Shown here in pieces: positions 6,021 through 7,298 of a DNA stretch of 7,298 bases. The stretch lies in contig CABSDC010000110.1 in assembly GCA_902476295.1 (NCBI GenBank), forward strand, positions 1-7,298, in the 5' to 3' direction. Below the pieces are notes generated by a model. It was not told where the DNA came from. It did not search any database and worked only from the letters and a program-made list of their open reading frames with translations. Position 1 is the first letter of the stretch, and each line of letters starts with the position of its first letter. The DNA is from SFTJ01 sp905210415. GTDB lineage: Bacteria; Bacteroidota; Bacteroidia; Bacteroidales; Muribaculaceae. The position numbers and the translations under genes were made by a program.

Positions 6021-7169
6021 TCACTTAGCGGCTTTGGCTTCGCCTTTGGCGATGGCTGTGCCTTCACGCACTGCCACGCCCACGCCTTCGGTCACAATCA
6101 CTTCGCCAACCTTCAATCCGTCTCTTACCACGTATTGCTTGCCGTTGTCGATTGGGTCTACCTTGATGATGCGGGCATGTGCTATGCTTGAGTCGTTCAC
6201 CACATACACATACTTCATGTCTTGCACTTCGTAAGTGGCTTGTTGTGGAATCAATATCACGTTGCTGGCTTGCTGTGGAATGAGCACATTGCCTGTAGAA
6301 CCACTGCGGAGCATGCCGTTTTTGTTGTCGAACAACGCGCGCACCGTGGCTGTACCAGTGGTGGCATTGAGCACACCCGACACGGTTGACACCTTGCCAG
6401 TGAATGGATATATTGTGCCGTCAGAGAGGCGCAATTTCACTTCTGGCATCTCATTGATGGCTGCCTGCATGGTGCGAGTGCCGTTTTGGGTCATCTCCAA
6501 CACATCTTTTTCGTTGAATGAGAAATAAGCATATACCTTAGAGTTGTCTGACACTGTGGTGAGTGCTTGTGCCGATGATGGGCTGGCAAGCGATCCCTCA
6601 CGATTTGGTATCAAGCCCACCACGCCATCGCATGGTGCTACCACTGTGGCGTAAGAAAGGTTTTTGCGGGCATTCACCAATTGTGCCTTTGCCTGATTGA
6701 GCGATGCTTCGGCTGACTGCAGACTGAGTGTTGCTGTCTGATATTCATAATCGCTGATAATATTCTTCTCAAATAGCTTGCGCTTATTGTCGGCTGTTAG
6801 GCGTGCTGTTGACACTTGTGCCTTAGCTGATGCTACCAACGCTTCGGCCGAACGAACTGCCGACTCATACTGAACCTTGTCGATTTCAAACAGTGCTTGG
6901 CCCTTGCGCACATGTTGACCCTCGTCAACCAATACGCGAGTGATGAAGCCCGACACTTGTGGACGAATTTCTACGTCTGTTTTACCCTTGATAGTGGCTG
7001 GATAAGTAGCATTAATCTCAGTAGAGTTCAATGCTATTGTCATTGTTTCCACTTGTTGTGGCGCTGCACCGGCTTGTTGCTGTTGCTTATCACCTCCACA
7101 CGAGGTAACAACGCATGCGGCGGCGGCCAAACCTAATAAACCTAATAAATTTTTCTTGAAACGATTCAT
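6021..7169 (-). CDS. RND efflux periplasmic adaptor lipoprotein (AcrA/MexA, membrane fusion protein family)
   Basis: 382 aa, close to AcrA (397 aa). It bridges the inner-membrane permease and the outer-membrane duct. The N-terminus is a lipoprotein signal with lipobox VTSC (Cys24) followed by GGDK and a Gln-rich linker, so it is predicted to be lipid-anchored and periplasmic. The first half of the lipoyl domain is at 66-97 (VEIRPQVSGFITRVLVDEG, then GQALFEID). An alpha-helical hairpin follows at about 98-168, rich in Ala, Gln and Lys. The second half of the lipoyl domain is at 171-198 (YATVVAPCDGVVGLIPNREG). The beta-barrel spans about 205-300 (with GMLRSGSTGNVLIP at 285-298), and the membrane-proximal domain about 300-372 (ATYEVQDMKYVYVV, then GLKVGEVIVTEG). 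It is the first gene of the operon, preceded by a Bacteroidota promoter. The start ATG directly precedes the basic signal-peptide end MNRFKKN. The family is confident. Confidence 0.95.
   Translation of the reverse strand: MNRFKKNLLGLLGLAAAACVVTSCGGDKQQQQAGAAPQQVETMTIALNSTEINATYPATIKGKTDVEIRPQVSGFITRVLVDEGQHVRKGQALFEIDKVQYESAVRSAEALVASAKAQVSTARLTADNKRKLFEKNIISDYEYQTATLSLQSAEASLNQAKAQLVNARKNLSYATVVAPCDGVVGLIPNREGSLASPSSAQALTTVSDNSKVYAYFSFNEKDVLEMTQNGTRTMQAAINEMPEVKLRLSDGTIYPFTGKVSTVSGVLNATTGTATVRALFDNKNGMLRSGSTGNVLIPQQASNVILIPQQATYEVQDMKYVYVVNDSSIAHARIIKVDPIDNGKQYVVRDGLKVGEVIVTEGVGVAVREGTAIAKGEAKAAK
7132..7149. repeat. Tandem 9-bp direct repeat in the adaptor signal peptide
   Basis: CCTAATAAA occurs twice head to tail (7132-7140 and 7141-7149). 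In the minus-strand gene it encodes a repeated Leu-Leu-Gly in the hydrophobic core of the lipoprotein signal. Gain or loss of one unit keeps the frame and would only lengthen or shorten the core by three residues. Confidence 0.6.
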
Positions 7170-7232
7170 AATACTTAAACTAAACTGTTTGTTATCAAAT
7201 TTTTTCGTATTCTATTTTCTATATTTCGACTG

Positions 7233-7264
7233 CAAAGTTACTACAAAAAAGTGAAATGCGGAAA
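7233..7264 (-). promoter_or_regulatory. Bacteroidota-type promoter of the efflux/lpxA operon
   Basis: On the minus strand TAACTTTG at 7240-7233 is an exact match to the Bacteroidota -7 consensus TAnnTTTG, followed by CA as is common. TTTC at 7264-7261 is one base from the -33 box TTTG, with a 20-nt spacer. Transcription would start near 7228, giving a leader of about 58 nt that is AT-rich and has no Shine-Dalgarno. No clear operator palindrome was found around it. Confidence 0.7.
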
Positions 7265-7298
7265 GATATAGTGATAGAATTGAGTTACAAGGGTTTTG

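Noticed and set aside
6238..6300. Repeated LIPQQA motif in the adaptor (residues 296-301 and 306-311), possible internal duplication
   Set aside because: Both copies fall at normal positions of the beta-barrel to membrane-proximal junction of the family. The similarity is short and does not change protein length.
552..7169. The four-gene operon as an entirely new biological system
   Set aside because: The pump genes are full-length, ordinary members of well-known families. Only the association with the lpxA-like gene is notable.
1..7298. CRISPR array, tRNA, rRNA, riboswitch or toxin-antitoxin genes
   Set aside because: No regularly spaced repeats, cloverleaf-like segments, conserved RNA motifs or small gene pairs were seen on either strand.

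Overview
The window suggests a member of the Bacteroidales (Bacteroidota), possibly Prevotella- or Muribaculaceae-like. Three observations support this. The promoter upstream of the operon is the class-specific -7 type TAnnTTTG. Most starts lack a Shine-Dalgarno sequence. The lipoprotein and efflux protein sequences resemble those of gut and oral Bacteroidales. The genus is an inference; no rRNA or other marker gene is present.

Layout from left to right: positions 2-136 hold the last 44 codons of a plus-strand gene cut by the window edge, probably an IS4-superfamily/IS1634-like transposase. Positions 137-551 carry no convincing gene, only a few inverted repeats. From 552 to 7169 four minus-strand genes follow one another with gaps of 53, 29 and 32 bp. 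In transcription order they are an AcrA/MexA-type lipoprotein adaptor (7169-6021), an AcrB-type HAE1 RND permease (5967-2797), an OprM/NodT-type outer-membrane factor lipoprotein (2767-1376), and an LpxA-type acyl-ACP--UDP-GlcNAc O-acyltransferase (1343-552). A near-consensus Bacteroidota promoter lies at about 7233-7264, and no regulator gene is visible.

The first three genes encode all the parts of a tripartite efflux pump: inner-membrane proton antiporter, periplasmic bridge and outer-membrane duct. The fourth encodes an enzyme for the first step of lipid A synthesis. Its position at the tail of the pump operon suggests co-expression of efflux with outer-membrane lipid supply. It has the LpxA catalytic histidine, but several substrate-contact positions differ from E. 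coli LpxA. It may therefore be a second, specialised LpxA paralogue rather than the housekeeping copy, which in this phylum usually sits beside lpxC-fabZ.

I see no CRISPR array, tRNA, rRNA, riboswitch or clearly new system. The most interesting points are the lpxA-like gene in the pump operon, the altered drug-pocket residues of the permease, the strong Shine-Dalgarno placed only before the permease gene, and the IS-derived left edge.
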